Source: Salticus scenicus (Eukaryota; Arthropoda; Arachnida; Araneae; Salticidae). Taken from it: DNA of 64,000 nucleotides. The notes beneath the pieces are model-generated. The model worked only from the letters and a program-made list of their open reading frames with translations. It did no database searches and was not told the origin of the DNA. Shown piece by piece: positions 1-11,483 of the stretch. Location of the stretch: NCBI GenBank assembly GCA_963930645.1, contig OZ005656.1, positions 272,688,195 through 272,752,194 on the forward strand, written 5' to 3'. The position numbers were made by a program, and so were the translations under genes. Numbering within the stretch: position 1 is the first letter of the stretch; every line of letters starts with the position of its first letter.

Positions 1-636
1 GTTTCTCATGGTTTTACTAAAAATACTATTAAAGAACAGCATCTTTAATTAATAAAAAAAAATGTGACCAAGGATTACCATTAAAATAATTGGCACTTTT
101 AAAAGGTCCTTTTAATCTTAGAATTACTTGAGATTGTCGAAACAGTATTTTTTACATAGCACGAGTGACTGTTTTTAAGGAGAAAAAATATTGTTTTTCT
201 TTCTCACTTTCTCAGATATAAAAGGCGTTTATATTATATAAAACGGGACTTTTCAATATAGAAAAAAAATCATGAAATACATAAAAAAAAAAAAATCATT
301 CAGCTTTCTAGTAAAGCCGAAATGAAAAATTTTTGTGATGTGATTTTTTAACAATGCTTCCTTTTTTGCAATTAAGATAATTAGTAGTTTAAACAAACAC
401 AGAAGTAATTAATAGGTATTAAAATTTTCTTTCAGAATAACTGTCTTATTATTGTTTAAAAAAAAAAAAAATATTTGATGTTGAATACATAAAATGAAGG
501 AGAATTCATGTAAGCAAGCTATGTATTTTCAGTTCGTCGAATTACAAAGAACTTTAAAGAGTAAATTCGTTATAATTGTTCTTTTTTTTTTCTTTTCCTT
601 TCCCATAATTAGCTTATATTTATAACTACTTATATA

Positions 637-667
<31 letters not shown>

Positions 668-1085
668 GAGATTTCACTTCTGCTCAAATGTTTTACAAGA
701 TTTACAAACTAATAGTTTCTTTTTTTCTTTCTTTTTCTTTTTCTTTTTTTATATAAACTGCGCCCTTATATACTAGTACACTACTAGTATACTACTAGTA
801 TACTACTAGTATACTACAAATATACTAGTTTCTTCAGGAATAGTACCCAACGAATTGTTACAGTACCTCATTGGCAAATGCACAGATTAGAGTACAATGA
901 AAATCATTCGAGTGCAGACGGCCCAGTTTTGTTTTCTTTGGCAAAAATTAGTATAAGCAAAAGATAAATTTTGTTAAAATAATTAACTCAGTTAAAATTG
1001 AGAAAGGATTTCTGGCTATCCTAAAACAAGATTTGCTGCAAAAATTTATGGCTATTCTCGCCATACTGCAAATTAGTAGCTAGCG
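1..1085. other. AT-rich stretch without a recognisable gene
   Basis: This stretch holds A/T homopolymer runs, a short CA repeat near 637-650 and the minisatellite listed separately. No open frame of coding character and no transposon end was seen. Confidence 0.6.
771..826. repeat. 11-bp minisatellite (CTACTAGTATA)
   Basis: About four to five near-perfect copies of CTACTAGTATA stand in tandem. The unit contains the palindromes ACTAGT and GTATAC, so the block can form alternative hairpins. It is flanked by AT-rich sequence and shows no link to a gene. Confidence 0.8.
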
Positions 1086-1270
1086 TAGTTGGTTGGTTGG
1101 GTTTTACGTCTCTCTAGTGCTGCGCAATGGGCAATTGGCGACGGTCCGGGACTCACCCTTAGAGGTTGTCCGGAGACATGTCATCATAATTTTGATCCTA
1201 CACGGAGAGGAAGTAGTGAGAATAGATTTTTGATCTTGATATCTAATTTGGTGAATTGGCGAACGAATTT
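1086..1270 (+). repeat. Dispersed repeat module shared with the Helitron at 16,965
   Basis: The sequence beginning GGTTGGTTGGGTTTTACG and running through CCGGAGACATGTCATCA is closely matched by 17,470-17,590, inside the short Helitron. Its GC content is clearly above the surroundings. It is either a Helitron-borne module or a SINE-like unit. Here no Helitron end was found around it, so it may be a fragment. Confidence 0.65.
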
Positions 1271-1370
1271 GGTGAAAATTTGTAGTTTAGGGTTGAAAAA
1301 GGTTGGAAGCTCCTAAATACAACAATAAGAGAGATCTGGAATATTCTGAAAAAAAAAAAATGCATTACGG

Positions 1371-2107
1371 GTTCTATCTACAGGCTGAATATTCATTAAA
1401 TAAAATGCATTCGTCGATAAGAACCTGCTTATTTCTTTACAAATTACTTTCTACACGCAAAAATATCTTCAAATTTCATAGCAATATCATTACTTTCATA
1501 GCAATATCATCAGCTCTATAATTAGCTTCTTTTGAAATCTCTGTGATGGTACGTCATATTTAATGGCCAAAACCCTTGTTTTCTTGGACATTATGAATAT
1601 AATTTTCCTAAATATCTCCAAAACAAAAAATCATAAAAAAAAAAAAAAGAGGTGCACAACTAGACGTTATAACAAACCTATATACCAATTTCAACATTCT
1701 ACATCCAACCATTTTGGAGTTACGCGAGTTACGTTACAGACTCTATCTACAGGATGAATACTCATTAAATAAAATTCATTCATTGACAAGAACCTGCTTA
1801 TGTCTTTAAGCACAATACTCTACACGCAAAAATGTCTTCAACTTTTATAACAATCTCATTACTGGCTCTATTATTAGCTTTTTTTGAAATCTCTATGATC
1901 GTAGTTCGTATATATTGGCCAAAACCTTTGTATTTTTAGTCAATATGAACTTCATTTTTCTAAATATCTCCAAAACGGAAAAACTAAAAACCTCCAAAAC
2001 GGGAGATGCACAACTAGATGTTATAAAAATCCTATATACCAATTTGCAATGTTCTACGTCCAACCGTTTATGAGTTATGCAAGATACATTACAGGCTCTA
2101 TCTACGG
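1371..2107 (+). repeat. Tandem repeat, about 370-bp unit, two copies plus a partial
   Basis: The block starting CTATCTACAGGCTGAATA recurs at 1,371, 1,741 and (start only) 2,097, a period of about 370 bp. Both full units continue through the same order of motifs: the phrase ATTAAATAAAAT, then CAAGAACCTGCTTAT-like text, then AAATATCTCCAAAAC, then GATGCACAACTAGA-like text. Short open frames inside are incidental. The array runs directly into the 145-bp array. Confidence 0.8.
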
Positions 2108-2159
2108 AATGAATAATTACAAGATAAAAAGAACTTTTTATATACCATATTTTTAAATT

Positions 2160-3020
2160 TTCTGTTGAATCATATAAAAGCTACCGAAGGCAGCGAGGAC
2201 CCGAAATAATTGGCTAAAAGTCTTAAAAAAAAATGCATTCACCATGTTTTGAGCTATTCTGTAAGTTTCAAATGACTAGCTAGTCGGGAAGTTACAGGAT
2301 TGTTGAATCATATAAATGCTACCGAAGGCGGCGGGGACACGAGAAAATTGGCTAAAAGTATTAAAATAAGGCTTTGTTATCGTGCTTTGAGCTGTCATAA
2401 AACTTTCAAATGGTTAGCTAGTCGGGAAGTTAATTAAATAAATTTTCTGTTGAATCATATAAACGCGGACGAAAGCAGCAGGGAGCCGATATAGTGGGCT
2501 ATATATATATATATATATATATATGTGCATTATCATCGTGTTCTGAAAGTTTCAAATGTCTAGCTAATTGGGAGGTTAGTTAAAAATCGATTCCAAGATT
2601 TGTGCAGATAACTATGCCTAAGGTAGTATAAACCCGAAACATTTGACTAAATGTATTTTAAAAATACATTTTCACCGTATTCTGAACTATTCTGAAAGTT
2701 TCAAATGTCTTAGCTAGTCGGTAAGTTAGTTAAATACATTTTCTGTGGAATCATATAAACGCTGCCGAAGGCAGCAGGACCCAAAACAGTTGGCTAAAAA
2801 TATTTAAAAAATATATTGTCACCGTCTTCTGAGCTTTTCTGAAAGTTTCAGACGTCTAGTTAGTCGGGAAGTTAGTTAAAACTCGATTGCAAGATTTGTA
2901 CTGGTAACGATGCCGAAGGCAGCAGGGACCCAAAACAGTTGGCTAAAAGTAATAAAAAATGCATTTTCACCGTGTTCTGAAATATTTTGAAAGTTTTAAA
3001 TGTCTAGCTAGTCGGGAGGT
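2160..3020 (+). repeat. Tandem array of about 145-bp units with a conserved small hairpin
   Basis: Six degenerate units are anchored near 2,181, 2,319, 2,464, 2,613, 2,762 and 2,911. Each carries a version of GCTGCCGAAGGCAGC, a 6-bp stem with a GAA loop, followed by GGGACCCGAAACA-like text, then TTCTGAGCTATTCTGAAAG and TCTAGCTAGTCGGGAAGTTAG. Isolated monomers occur near 21,430 and 22,505. The same hairpin word occurs before the 3' ends of the Helitrons, so the array may derive from that family. Confidence 0.8.
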
Positions 3021-4690
3021 TATTTATTTATTTTTATTTTTAATAAATACTTTAAAAAACATTGTGCAAATGGACTATTTATTTAATTCTGGAATTTTTT
3101 ATTATTATAATAGAATTTTGTTAATATCATTTTCTTTTTAAATATATTAATTTTTTTTTAATTAACATAGTTTTTTTCTGATAAACTATGAAACCAAAAA
3201 AAAAAAAAAAAAAAAAAAAGCATTTTTATTTAATTTCTTTATAATGAAGTTTGTCAGAAAACTAATGTGTGATATTCTATAATAAATGAATAGATAAATA
3301 AATAAATTCCACTTTAAGCATATTAATAACAGTTTTTTGTTTAAAATGGAGAAAAACCATTTCTCTTCAAAGAAATGTAATAAATTAAGCTTTGGGAGTA
3401 AAAGTACATTTTTCATCATGGAGTCTTATTTTTGAAAACTTAAAATTCAAATAATTAATGAAAGTATATTTCGCACTATTTAATCTCAGAAAATAATTAA
3501 TTTATGTTAAAATGCTCCGGAATTGAACATGTGTTTCAAAAAATCAAAAACTCAGGTAATTTATTTTGCTTTTTATATCGACTTATTTGAGTTATTATAT
3601 ATCTGTACCTTGGAGGTAAAAAGCGCTATGTTCAAAAATATAATTTTTCTGAAGAACACCATCTTATTTATTTTATTTTATTTTATTTTTTACAATTTTT
3701 TCCTGTTTCTTCTTAACTATCAGTAATTGTTTCATGATATTTTAACACAGTATTAATAATATAATGTAGTAAATGGAAATGTTGTTTTTAATAATGCATT
3801 TTGGTGCTAACTTAAAAAAAAAAAAAATAAATAAAAAATAAAAAAAGGACATGGTGGTCTTTTACATCCAGAGTGCCGATATATTTCAATATTATTCTTC
3901 ATAAATAAAACACTAAATGTTAAACAATATGTTAAAAACAAACAATATAAAAGTCCTTGCATGATGTCTAAATTTAAGATGCTTCATAGATACTTTACAA
4001 AGAAACTGTTTTTGCATGCATATATATGTTTCAGAAACCAAATTTGCTTGAGATGATGTAGAAAATGTGTGGTTTCTGCAACCTCATTTAGAACCTGTAT
4101 TGGTACAAATATATAAACTACTTACCTACTTAAATATATCGCTACTCTTTACGATAAAAATTATTATTAAGTAACACAAAGCTACACGTTAAATTGCTTT
4201 CAGAAACTTTATGGTGACAATTTGCATTTACATTTTTATTTATTTGGCAGTTTTCAGACAATTACAATGAATTTTGTCTCGGTTGATCCATACTGCATCA
4301 ATTCACAGTAACAATGCACAGTATTTTGTATACATGGGACACCTAAAACAATCCTACTTGCTCCAGAATTCAAAAGTAGAACCTGGAATTTCAGAACACT
4401 GTACCCTAACGACCTAACCAACAAGATGATGTCAATTTAAATAACTTCTTAAACTAAATAAATAAATAGTCTCTTATTTTAACGTTCATAAAACCAGATT
4501 CTGTCACATCTTTCTTTAAAAAATATAAAGAAACTGAAAAAGGAAAATATTTAGAATTCGTTAGATCTATATTTTGTGCAAAGCATCAGCTCGTTTTTAA
4601 GCGGATAAATTATGAAAAATAACTGTCACACCTGCGTGTGGGATGTTCTGGTAACCATTTTAACAAAAATAAATTTTGAAAACATTGATA
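3021..4690. other. AT-rich stretch, no gene seen
   Basis: The stretch holds long A and T runs, including a poly(A) run near 3,197-3,219, and TTTA/TTTTA repeats near 3,668. Open frames present are biased to Phe, Lys, Ile and Asn, as expected from AT-rich noncoding DNA. Confidence 0.55.
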
Positions 4691-4772
4691 ATGATGCAGC
4701 TCCCTGTAAAATGGACGTTCGTGTTGGCGTTGTTTTTCTCGTTAAGGATAATCGTCTGCACTAAAAACTTGG
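4691..4772 (+). CDS. Possible first coding exon with a signal peptide
   Basis: An ATG ATG pair begins a short frame reading MMQLPVKWTFVLALFFSLR, followed by a few polar residues. A basic residue, then a hydrophobic core of about 12 residues, then a small residue before a possible cleavage site is the layout of a secretory signal peptide. At 4,772/4,773 the frame meets G|GTATGT, a good 5' splice donor, leaving one base of the next codon (phase 1). The local GC content is higher than its flanks. No matching downstream exon could be proven, and a chance hydrophobic frame is a real alternative. If it is real, the product would be secreted or membrane-bound; nothing further can be said of its function. 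Confidence 0.25.
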
Positions 4773-5041
4773 GTATGTGGGAATTTGCCTTTGGGAGGGA
4801 GGAGGGAGTTCCAAAGGGGTCCGTATTTACGCGAGTACAAAAAAAAAAAAACTACTGAAAACTCCTGGAAGCTAGGTACTACCCGTCTACCAGTGTTTTG
4901 AACAGCTGGCAACTGGTGGAAATTAAATTAATGGCACAAAAAGTTAAAAAAAATGGCTGGTGGAAAATCCCGTAATCCTTTTTCATTGCGAATCTGATTT
5001 GAATATTCAAAAGTTTTCTTTTTCGTTCCTTTTTTTTTCTT

Positions 5042-5072
<31 letters not shown>

Positions 5073-5290
5073 TTTTTGTACGACAGGACTATTTTTTCAG
5101 ACAGCGATTTTGAGTTGTCACACTTCCAATATGCCAGGATGTCTGCCAGTATCCAACTTTACCATTTAATCTCTTAAACTGTCTTAAAATATTTAGAAAT
5201 TTTATTGATAAACTCATCAACTGTGAAAATTCATTTTAAGTAGTTTGGAGTATAAGATTGATTTTATTCATATCAACTACGTGAAAATTA
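4773..5290. other. AT-rich stretch with a TTTA microsatellite
   Basis: A TTTA/ATTT microsatellite lies near 5,040-5,075. No exon with convincing splice sites follows the candidate signal-peptide exon here. Confidence 0.5.
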
Positions 5291-5355
5291 CCAGCGTCGG
5301 GAACTGAGACCCTCCGCTTAACGTGCGGATGCTCTTCCACTGAGCCACCCTGATT
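5291..5355 (-). repeat. tRNA-like fragment (SINE remnant or tRNA pseudogene)
   Basis: Read on the minus strand, the sequence has an A-box-like GTGGCTCAGTGGAAGAGC, an anticodon-type stem TCCGC/GCGGA around the loop ACGTTAA, and a decayed B box. The loop would give anticodon GTT (Asn), but base 33 is C instead of the universal T and the T arm does not fold. It is therefore a relic. It lies just left of a one-hairpin MITE. Confidence 0.5.
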
Positions 5356-5406
5356 GATAAACAGCTCGACATTTCTCACTTTATGAACATTACATCTGCG
5401 TTTGTA

Positions 5407-5619
5407 CATTCGGTAACAAAAGTGTCCGAACACTAGCAAAAATTCCTATGTAAAAAAAGTACACTTCATACGGTTTTGTTAAATAAATCCTTGTTGAATC
5501 CTGTTCTTAGTCAGTCTAAGAACGTGATTCGATAAGGATTTATGTAACAAAACCGTATGAAGTGTACTTTTTTTACATAGGAATTTTTGCTAGTGTTCGG
5601 ACACTTTTTTTACCGACTG
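5407..5619. mobile_element. One-hairpin MITE, copy A (TA target site)
   Basis: The element is a near-perfect 213-bp palindrome. The arms start CATTCGGTAACAAAAGTG on the left and end CCGACTG on the right, flanked by TA on both sides. The centre folds at TTCTTAGTCAGTCTAAGAA. A second copy with the same ends lies at 53,065. It is non-coding; TA duplication and end sequence point to Tc1/mariner-type transposase in trans. Confidence 0.85.
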
Positions 5620-5834
5620 TAGGTATGATGATCTTGCCAATGGTTATTAGGTGAGAAATGTCGAGTTTGTTACTAGCCAGAGTGGCTAATAACATTTTTT
5701 TTTTTTTTTTTTGGTTACATATTTGCATATATAAATTAGTTCTGTCGTACTAAATTAAATTCTGTCAAAGACAGACATTTTCTTTTTACTTTTCTTTTAA
5801 TTTCTTCCACTAAAGTATGACGGTATAGACCACA

Positions 5835-6668
5835 TATAAGGTAAAGGTAGAAGATATGACGCAGTAGAAAAGATTGGGTACATAGAAGATCGGAGGAAGG
5901 AGTAGAGTGCGCGCATTGCGACTGCAGGTAGTTGTACAACAGTTATAGTGGAATACGGACATGAATGCGCATGTTGATTATTTGGAGGGTCTAAGATAGA
6001 ACTGGATTATTCTGTCTTGTTTTCAAAAATAAGTTCTTAAACTTTCATTATTCTACTTAGGAATCTCGATATAAAGGCAGTAGTGCAAATATTTTTTAAT
6101 TAAATTATTTCTCATAATCTTCTAATTTAGACTACAAGTACTAACAACAATGGTTCTCTGTAAAAGCGAATAATCATTGAATAAAAAACTGCACAATATC
6201 TCCAACAAAAATGAAAGAGATTGGGCACCTGCTACTTGGGAGAGATTGTGCATAGTTTCCATTAATTTTTTTATTAGAAGAGGTTAAGCAGCTTATTGTT
6301 AATGACAAGACAAAGAGACAATGAATGAATTGATTGAATGTCTTGAATTGTACCAGGGATCGACTTCGACTAGTGACTGGATTAGTTTAAATGTTTTTAC
6401 GGCCGTAAGTGATTCCACGAAAGCTGCACCATTTACAACAATGTGATTTAAGTGCAATTATTATTATTAACAATTTAAACGTAGTTATTATTTATAACAG
6501 TCTCTCCTATGCACATGTTCAACCACAACAACATTGCAAGGAGAGATTGCGCAAACTAGCTCTCTTGGTTTTATTACAGTTGTTGCATTAAATTAAAGTT
6601 TGACAACAAAATAGCAATGGAATGCATATAAAACAAATTAATTCAAAATTATTCAGCGACGGTTTAAC
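5835..6668 (+). repeat. Dispersed repeat, copy 1 of a direct pair
   Basis: The sequence is matched in order by 23,372-24,035. Shared blocks include GGAAGGAGTAGAGTGC, AGTAGTT..CAACAG..ATAGTGGA, TCATTGAATAAAAAACTGCA-like text with CAATATCTCCA, and the end block TTAATTCAAAA(C/T)TATTCAG. The copies are clearly diverged with many small indels. No coding capacity or terminal repeats were identified. Confidence 0.65.
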
Positions 6669-7893
6669 AAATAATAATAATAATAATAATAAATTTTTAG
6701 ATTTTTTATTTTATTCTTTTTGACGTGTACCCACACTTTCCTAGCTTTACCTTAAGATCGTCATAATATCAAAATTGGATCAGTCATTAACATATTCCTG
6801 TTAATGATTTAATAATGTAAAAGAGGGCAAATAATCTATTTAAAAAAAAACTTTTAAAACCCAAATTCTTATTATAGCGTGTCATATAAATCTTTTAGAA
6901 GTTAGAATAAAATTTAATTTGCAAAAAAAAAAAAAAAAAAAAAAAAGTAACTTTTTTGTTTATTAACCAAAATTGGAGAAATTTGAACTGCGTTAAGAAA
7001 AGAGAAATTATTTCTTAAAATTCACAACAGATGGCAGCGCCACACGATTGCCTATAAGTTTTGTAATTTCATTTTCTGATTAAGGGCCAATATCTGCAAT
7101 TTAATTATTCGCTTGAGGCACCTTTTGATTATTAGTTTAGTTTATTATTATTTTTTTATATTATAACTTAACATTTTACTGATTTGGTTAATGTTTATGC
7201 GTTTTTCCTAATCATTTTTATTTTGTATTGTTAATTGTTTTATGGAAATTTTAGTGAATATTCCGCCCAATCGAGGACGCTTGTAGTCCAAAAAAAATCT
7301 TTTTTGCTTCTATAAAGAGATGTAAGAAAAAGGCTTCTTAAAAAAACTCTTCAAAAATTCTGTGTAGTCAACGATAAATTTTCTTTTATCAATTGACATA
7401 TTTTCTACTATATGTCTGCAAAAATTAACACTCCGGACCTTCAGGGTATAAAGCGCGGGACACCGGATTACTAACATGGCGCTGAGCCACGGAGAGATAA
7501 ATTAAAAAGCTTGTATTTACCTTAAAACAGAGGCGCATTTTTTATTTGGTTGAGATTCACAAACATACCGTAATGAATGACAGTAAGTACATAAGAATTT
7601 GGGAAAAAGGATTTGTTTATCTCTCTACACTCATTTTTCGGTAACTAGGTTAAATAGATCAAGGCATACAGTTTAAAATTGATTCCAAACCACTAAGAAC
7701 ATTTATTCCTGAACCAAGATTCGAATATGAAAACTGAAAAGCGAGAAAAGAAATCGCTAGAATTTGAAGATGCTAACAATTCGGCCACTAGATGGCCGAG
7801 AATGACTTAAAGGAGCTTATGGTAGGTACAATTATTAGCCGGTTTTAAAAGTGATTTTTCATTGTAATACAATCCGACACTAATATAATATAA
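6669..7893. other. AT-rich stretch up to the Helitron border
   Basis: It contains an ATA/ATT microsatellite near 6,670-6,692 and a poly(A) run near 6,923-6,945. I see no coding frame or transposon end in it. Confidence 0.55.
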
Positions 7894-7985
7894 CTAGCAG
7901 GCTACACCCGCTTCGCTGGTCACTATTTTTAAATGAATCATTATAATTAATGAATTCTCAAAATTGCATTAATTTTTATCATGTG

Positions 7986-8019
<34 letters not shown>

Positions 8020-10679
8020 AAAAAAACCTCTGATCGGGAAAAATGTCGCACCGGGTTCCCACTGCCTTCGGCAGCGTAGACCCGTGCGCATGCGCGAATG
8101 CATATATATGTGCGACCTAATAGTTTACAAATTCGAAAATATCCGCAATCGATTTGTAAGTACCAAAAGCCTCTATGCACCAGTTTTGAACGATCTATCT
8201 CTATTTTTATTTTTTTACCCTTCCGCTCCCTCCCCCCTTTCCCGCCCCTCCCAATAATTTTAAAAATTCAAAAATATCCGCAATCGATTTGTAGGTATCG
8301 AAAACCTCGATGTACCAAATTTGAATGATCAAACTCAATTTTTTTTTTGCCCCTCTGTCCCCTCCCTCCCCGGCCCTTCTAATAACTTTACACTTTCAAA
8401 AATATCCCCATTCGATTTGCAGGCCTCTAAAACCTATCTGTACCAATTTTCAATGGCCTAACTGTATTTCTATTTGTTTTTGCCCATAGCCCCCCCTTAC
8501 CGCCCCTCCTAATGATTTTACAAATTCGAAAATATCCGCAATCGATTTGTAAGTATCGAAAACCTCTATATACCAATTTTGAACAATGTAACTGTATTTT
8601 TATTTTTTTGCCCCCCCCCACTCCCCTCCCCCCTTCTCGCCCCTCCTAATAACTTTACACTTTCGAAAATATCACCATTCGACTTGCAGACCTCTTAAAC
8701 CTATCTGTGCCAATTTTGAACGGCCTAACTGTATTTCTATTTGTTTTTACCCCATAGCCCCCCCGCTTACCGCCCCACCCCCCTACCCGCCCGTCCTAAT
8801 AATTTTACAAATTCAAAATCATCCGCAATCGATTTGTAAGTATCGAAAACCTCTATGTACCAATTTTGAACGATCTGAAACTATTTTTATTTTTTTGCCC
8901 CCCTCCCCTCCCCCTTCCCGCCCCCCCTAATAACTTTACACAATCGAAAATATCCCCATTCGACTTGCAGGCCTCTTAAACCTATCTGTACCAATTTTGA
9001 ACGGCCTAACTGTATTTCTATTTGTTTTTACCCCATAGCCCGCCCCCTTACCGCCCCCCCCCTACCCGCCCCTCCTAATAATTTTACAAATTCAAAATCA
9101 TCCGCAATCGATTTGTAAGTATCGAAAACCTCTATGTACCAATTTTGAACGATCAGACACTATTTTTATTTTTTTGCCCCCCCCCTCCTTTCCCCCCCTT
9201 CTCGCCCCTCCTAATAACTTTACACAATCGAAAATATCCCCATTCGACTTGCAGGCCTCTTAAACCTATCTGTACAAATTTTGAACGGTCTAACTGTATT
9301 TCTATTTGTTTTTGCCCCATAGCCCCCCTTACCGCCCCACCCCCCTACCCGCCCCTCCTAAAAATGTTACAAATTCAAAATCATCCGCAATCGATTTGTA
9401 AGTATCGAAAACCTCTATGTACCAATTTTGAACGATCTCACACTATTTTTATTCCCCCCCCCTCCCCTCCCCCCTTCTCGCCCCTCGTAATAACTTTACA
9501 CAATCGAAAATATCCCCATTCGACTTGCAGGCCTCTTAAACCTATCTGTACCAATTTTGAACGGCCTAACTGTATTTCTATTTGTTTTTGCCCCATAGCC
9601 CCCCCTTACCGCCCCACCCCTACCCGCCCCTCCTAATAATTTTACAAATTCAAAAATATCCGCAATCGATTTGTAAGTATCGAAAACCTCTACGTACCAA
9701 TTTTGAACGATCTGACACTATTTTTATTTTTTTTGCCCCCCCCTCCCCTCCCCCCCTTCTTGTCCCTCCTAATAACTTTACACAATCGAAAATATCCCCA
9801 TTCGACTTGCAGGCCTTTAAAACCTATCTGTACCAATTTTGAACGGCCTAACTGTACTTCTATTTGTTTTTGCTCCATAGCTCCCCCCCCCCTTGCTGCC
9901 CCACCTGGGGGCTGAATTTCTAAAATTCCAGAAATTGGTTTTTAGATAGTTGCATTAGCTATATTTTAGAGCAAAAATATCACGTATATCTATTTTTTTT
10001 GTTTGAGATATATAGGATTATGCGAAATCACTTTTTACGCATGTGAAATCACGTTTTGCCCCCCCCCCCGCCCCCCTTGGGGACCGAATTTCAAAAATTC
10101 CAGAAACCGATTTTTAGACATTTCTATTAGCTATATTTTAAAGCAAAAATTTCGGGCGTCTAAACCAAATATTACGAAATTTCAAAGTATATCTCAATTT
10201 AAAATAGTGGAAAATATAAAACAAAATTTAATCTAATTTTTTTGTTTATCCACATATTTTCATGAAAATTGAACAGTAGCTTTATAATATGCTGTCTAGG
10301 CCGAATATTAATTCAAATGTAACGTGAATGAAAATTTGAAAAAAAATGAAAATTGCAATTTTCCCCCCAATACAAAACACGTTACATCTTGATCGGTTAC
10401 AATCATTTCCTTTTTCTTTGGAGACATTCGTCTGGCATAATGCCAATGGCGGTGAATTCTCAGTCATTGAGATCGCTTTCAGATTAGACATGAGTGGACA
10501 TTTTAATTAATATCTCCAAAACTAATTAAGTTACAACTTTCATTTTTGCGGCGTTGTCTTTCTCGGGTCGTAAACATTAACCGAGCCGAATTTGGTCCCG
10601 CTCGTTGAAACGGCCTAGGATTCTATAGCGGACAGACAGACAGACACACAGACAGACTCTGCTCTTTTATATATATAGA
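7894..10679 (-). mobile_element. Non-autonomous Helitron, full length (2.8 kb)
   Basis: On the minus strand the element starts TCTATATATATAAAAGAGC, preceded by A, and ends GTAGCCTGCTAG, followed by T. This is the Helitron pattern: 5' TC, 3' CTRR, insertion between A and T, no target duplication. A short hairpin, ACC[AGCGAAGC]GGGT, lies about 11 bases before the CTAG. The start is followed by GTCTGTCTG-type repeats. There is no Rep/helicase coding sequence, so movement would depend on an autonomous relative. Most of the interior is a C-rich tandem array. Related 3' ends occur at 17,798, 47,803 and 50,541. Confidence 0.85.
8098..9900. repeat. C-rich tandem array of about 280-bp dimers inside the Helitron
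   Basis: Two alternating half-units of about 140 bp repeat roughly six times. One half has TTACAAATTC..AAATATCCGCAATCG and the other TTTACACAATCGAAAATATC and CCCATTCGACTTGCAG. Each half ends in a run of C/T such as CCCCTCCCCTCCCC. Later dimers are more alike than the first. Open frames across it, rich in Pro, Leu and Cys, repeat with the array and are not genes. Confidence 0.9.
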
Positions 10680-10980
10680 TAATTTCAACAAACTAGATTT
10701 TATTGTTAAAAATTATAATAATATTTTATTTGCATGTTGACTCAACCAATAATCTTTGCTTGAGATACAGGTTCTTTTTTGTAATAGAAAGTAAGACGAT
10801 TTTAGGAGGTGAGGTGTAGAGTGTTGCTTAATAGTCATTTTTTGTACATTAATGGCCGCACATTAATGCACTAAATTTCAATCAACGCATCGCAGCGGCG
10901 TATGAGGAAGGTTCAAGGCCAGCGCATTTTTAACTTTTTGGACCACACAACACATTACATTGTATTGCGTTAAATATAAC
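10680..10980. other. Short gap with a motif shared with 58.5 kb
   Basis: Around 10,885-10,925 the text GGAAGGTTCAAGG(C/T)CAGCG recurs near 58,512-58,535. Nothing else is recognised here. Confidence 0.45.
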
Positions 10981-11384
10981 GTAATGAAAATAAGTCTCTC
11001 GTTTAATGACTATATCAAGCACGAGATTTTTATTCAACTCCTTAAGCAGCACAATATAATGAACTTTTCCGAGTGGTGGTCGAAAATGTTGATAAGTACG
11101 CTGGTCTTGAATCTTCCCCCAAACACTGCAGTGTAGTGTTGGGTGAAATTTTGGACAGAAATATCTTGTGCGACACAGCCATAATACGGGAACAATCCTC
11201 AGAAGACGATGACCTTTGACTTAAAGTGGCTTTCAAACTACTACAAACATTGTTGCCTAAACTGCGATTCAAACATGGTACTTCTGAACTTAAAGCTGAA
11301 GCGTTAATCATTCTTATAAACAGATATGCAAGTGCAAACACGGAAGAACTAAAAAAACTGTGCAAGACAACACAGATAAGCTGA
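10981..11384 (+). pseudogene. Broken protein-coding relic, family not recognised
   Basis: The plus strand reads as protein-like text in two frames. A first part, with KHEIFIQLLKQHNIMN, is joined by a one-base shift near 11,067 to a segment with VVVENVDKYAGLESS, ILDRNILCDTAIIR and an acidic SSEDDDL. An in-frame TGA near 11,217 interrupts it, and it continues with LKVAFKLLQTLLPKL and LINRYASANTEELKKL before a TGA at 11,382. Alternating Leu/Lys-rich helices suggest an alpha-helical, HEAT-like protein, but I do not recognise the family. The minus-strand frame over the same bases is its shadow. It may be a decayed exon, a retrocopy or a captured gene fragment. Confidence 0.45.
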
Positions 11385-11483
11385 AAAATGTTCATGTATA
11401 GGACATAATGTTTTTTTGGTGGCTAATGGACAACAAAATACAAAAGATTTTTTACAAAAGATTTTAAATAGAATTTGCTCCGT

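Noticed and set aside
8098..9900. Regular repeats resembling a CRISPR array
   Set aside because: The units are about 140-280 bp, adjoining and all similar, without unique spacers. The genome is eukaryotic and the block is a tandem array inside a Helitron.
9145..9915. Proline- and cysteine-rich open frames of up to 163 codons, overlapping in several registers
   Set aside because: They follow the period of the Helitron's C-rich tandem array, recur with each unit, and have no conserved start or domain.
11042..11395. 117-codon minus-strand open frame
   Set aside because: It is antisense to the coding relic at 10,981-11,384, whose plus-strand reading is far more protein-like. The Ser/Leu-rich minus product has no motif.
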